Shown here piece by piece: positions 62,626 to 64,000 of a stretch of DNA of 64,000 nt (within the stretch, counting starts at the first letter, position 1; every line of letters begins with the position of its first letter). A program made the translations under genes and the position numbers. This DNA is from Chitinophaga japonensis (lineage in GTDB: Bacteria; Bacteroidota; Bacteroidia; Chitinophagales; Chitinophagaceae). The notes beneath the pieces were generated by a model. The model ran no database searches. It was not told where the DNA came from and saw only the letters and a list, made by a program, of their open reading frames with translations. Where the stretch lies: assembly GCF_007830125.1 (NCBI RefSeq), contig NZ_VLLG01000003.1, positions 920,247-984,246 on the forward strand, in the 5' to 3' direction.

Positions 62626-62949
62626 CTATAGCCCCAATTCTTTCAGAATAGTTTTCAGTTCTTTATCAGTAATGTCTTCCCGTTCGGATTTGTCGTAGAT
62701 GGTAGTTAGGTATATTATGTCGTCCACAATCTGTACGCAGGTGATTACCCTGGCACCGCCACTTTTGCCCTGGTTTTTGCTTTTAATGGCCATACGGATT
62801 TTGTAGAGGTGATGGCCTAAGGGAGTTCCCATCTCGGGTGTTTTTTCAAGTTGCCCGATCAGGCTTAAAATATCTTTATATATGGAGGGGTATTTTTTTG
62901 CAAGGCGTCTGGCCTCTTTTTCAAAGTGGCTAGTGGTTTCAATCCTCAT
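62626..62949 (-). CDS. RelE/ParE-family toxin
   Basis: The 107-aa protein has the RelE/HigB-like pattern: HFEKEARRLAKKYPS (8-22), LGHHLYKIRMAIKSKNQGKSGGARVITCV (basic active strand with Arg/Lys, about 44-73), VDDIIYLTTIYDKSEREDI (about 74-92). Ribosome-dependent mRNA interferases of this fold inhibit translation; ParE-type gyrase poisoning is the alternative. Its start overlaps the antitoxin stop by 11 nt. Confidence 0.85.
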   Translation of the reverse strand: MRIETTSHFEKEARRLAKKYPSIYKDILSLIGQLEKTPEMGTPLGHHLYKIRMAIKSKNQGKSGGARVITCVQIVDDIIYLTTIYDKSEREDITDKELKTILKELGL

Positions 62950-63163
62950 GCTCCTGCTGCCTTGCTAAATCTTCAAATACCTCCCTGGCATTCTTTAGCT
63001 TTAGTTTTCCTTCCCGGTGCAGTTTTACCTCCTTCAGCCCTTCCCGAAGACCATCAGCGGCCCTGGGCTTCACCTGCTGGGCCTTCCTTACAAAAGGAAG
63101 GCTTTTCAGCAGCTCCAGCAGAAATCCTGCTTTGCTTTCTTTCACTTCAACCAGTATTTTCAT
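62939..63163 (-). CDS. Antitoxin of the RelE/ParE pair
   Basis: The 74-aa protein starts at ATG 63163 (MKILVEVKESKAGFLLELL...). It has an N-terminal strand-helix that could dimerise and a helical, charged C-terminal part (LREGLKEVKLHREGKLKLKN) suited to wrap the toxin. It lacks an obvious DNA-binding ribbon-helix-helix or HTH motif. The longer frame to 63193 is not needed. Antitoxin-first order and overlap are typical of type II systems. The family name is not one I can give with certainty. Confidence 0.72.
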   Translation of the reverse strand: MKILVEVKESKAGFLLELLKSLPFVRKAQQVKPRAADGLREGLKEVKLHREGKLKLKNAREVFEDLARQQEHED

Positions 63164-63266
63164 TATTACCAGATTTACTAGTTTATGCAGCAATTAATTT
63201 ACAGCAAAAATAACGCTTTTTGTGCGGTGGTAAGCAAGATCACCTAAAATTACTATTTTGTGCCTG

Positions 63267-64000
63267 ATGCTGCAACGCTGCTGCCTGCTTATACTCGCTT
63301 TCCTGCACTTTCAATCCCTTACCGCGCAGGTGTTGGGAGGCAAAAGCGTTTTCCCTTTCCTGGATCTTCCCGCCACGCCCCAGCTCACGGCGCTGGGCGG
63401 TATCAGCGTGAGCCAGCAGCAGAACGACCTGTCGCTGGCCATGGCCAGCCCCGCACTACTGCGGCCTTCCATGCACGGGCATTTGCAGGCCAGCTATACC
63501 AGCTATTTTGCGGATGTGCGCTACGGGCATGCCATGCTGGGCTACCACGCGGAGCGGCTGCAAACCACCTTTGCCGGTAGTGTGCAATACGTGCATTATG
63601 GCACCCTTACCCAAACGGACGCCGCGGGCAATGTGCTGGGCACCTTCAGCCCCCGCGATATTGCCTGGCAGCTCAGCGCCTCCCGGAAGTACCTGCAGCG
63701 GTGGTATTACGGCATCAACCTGAAGTTTATTCATTCCCGTTACCAGCAATACCGCTCCTCCGCTATAGCTGCCGATGTAGGCATTGCTTACCAGGACACG
63801 GCCCGGCAACTGCAGGTGGGGCTGGCGGCCCGGAACATGGGCGCACAGTTACGCACCTACGTAAGGGGCGGGCAGGAGCCCCTGCCTTTTGACCTGCAAC
63901 TGGGCATCTCCAAGCGCCTGCAACATTTGCCGCTGCAGTTGTCCGCTACTATTCATCATATCTACCAGTTTGATATCCGCTATGCTGACCCGGCCATGGA
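63267..64000 (+). CDS. porQ: Type IX secretion system protein PorQ (partial)
   Basis: The visible 244 residues start at 63267 and run off the right edge. A signal peptide (MLQRCCLLIL, cleavage near LTAQ) is followed by the PorQ-like segment GGKSVFPFLDLPATPQLTALGG and NDLSLAMASPALLRPSMHGH. Amphipathic strands of an outer-membrane barrel follow (ASYTSYFADVRYGHAMLGYH, TTFAGSVQYVHYGTL, YYGINLKFIHSRYQQY). PorQ helps attach or process T9SS cargo at the cell surface; in Porphyromonas it works with PorU/PorV/PorZ. No other por gene is in the window. Confidence 0.85.
   Translation, partial: MLQRCCLLILAFLHFQSLTAQVLGGKSVFPFLDLPATPQLTALGGISVSQQQNDLSLAMASPALLRPSMHGHLQASYTSYFADVRYGHAMLGYHAERLQTTFAGSVQYVHYGTLTQTDAAGNVLGTFSPRDIAWQLSASRKYLQRWYYGINLKFIHSRYQQYRSSAIAADVGIAYQDTARQLQVGLAARNMGAQLRTYVRGGQEPLPFDLQLGISKRLQHLPLQLSATIHHIYQFDIRYADPAM

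Noticed and set aside
1..64000. tRNA, rRNA, tmRNA, insertion sequence or prophage genes
   Set aside because: I scanned the intergenic spaces and found no cloverleaf-sized gene, transposase or phage protein. Almost every gap is short or explained by promoters and palindromes.

Overview
The window is about 64 kb of chromosome from a member of the Bacteroidota, most likely a Chitinophagaceae (Chitinophaga-like) soil or plant-associated bacterium with a fairly high G+C content. The evidence is a SusC/SusD pectin locus, a type IX secretion protein (PorQ), DUF4954, DUF4382, DUF5683, MbnP/MbnH and bestrophin-type proteins, an SDR-type threonine dehydrogenase, Bacteroidota-style promoters (TTTG about 20 nt before TAnnTTTG), and many lipoproteins. 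I see no insertion sequence, prophage, CRISPR array, rRNA or tRNA. Genes are dense, intact and mostly housekeeping or catabolic.

Layout. 1-437: edge of a D-Ala-D-Ala dipeptidase. 550-6356: non-phosphorylative L-fucose oxidation cluster (two SDR dehydrogenases, mutarotase, lactonase, FAH-type hydrolase, FucP permease, plus an unrelated-looking lipoprotein); its L-fuconate dehydratase is not in the window. 6424-8249: MbnP/MbnH pair (copper-binding protein and di-haem peroxidase-like partner). 8364-19952: RlpA, Tag, DUF4954, GlmS, an S9 peptidase, a histidine-phosphatase lipoprotein, DUF899, MgtE and bestrophin. 20081-26529: SET-domain protein, then a MarR regulator and the histidine-utilisation operon hutH-U-I-G. 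26537-31695: CHAD protein, a secreted hypothetical, PurU, and two ankyrin-repeat proteins, one ending in a SHOCT motif. 31871-39937: pectin utilisation locus (SusC, SusD, DUF4957/DUF5123-type lipoprotein, pectate lyase). 40356-48723: phosphodiesterase, aconitase, PspC-like protein, thioredoxin-like protein, DUF4382 lipoprotein, KdsA, threonine dehydrogenase and a GDPD-family protein. 48819-52385: sulfate assimilation (cysH-cysD-cysN) with an Rrf2 regulator. 52454-55643: dapB, DUF5683, parB, parA. 55716-64000: metal-dependent hydrolase, membrane phosphoesterase, two outer-membrane-type proteins, Lon, a RelE-type toxin-antitoxin pair and the start of PorQ.

The most unusual signal is not a gene. 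At least fourteen gene junctions carry a long inverted repeat whose arms are built from degenerate 7-bp units kept in strict 7-nt register. The unit differs between loci (at least six vocabularies), but the architecture is the same: A-rich 5' arm, 18-60 nt loop, T-rich 3' arm, with stems up to 39 bp without mismatch. Loops of several copies share short words. Three further junctions hold a single heptad arm. The elements occur between convergent, co-directional and divergent genes, and some supply stop codons or final codons of neighbouring genes. I know of no described element in this phylum with this make-up.

Regulatory candidates visible here: a 14-bp palindrome at the hut promoter start (MarR operator), an 8-5-8 palindrome over the cysH promoter (Rrf2 operator), an 18-bp LacI-like palindrome upstream of susC, and several promoters so close to the ATG that the mRNAs should be leaderless.
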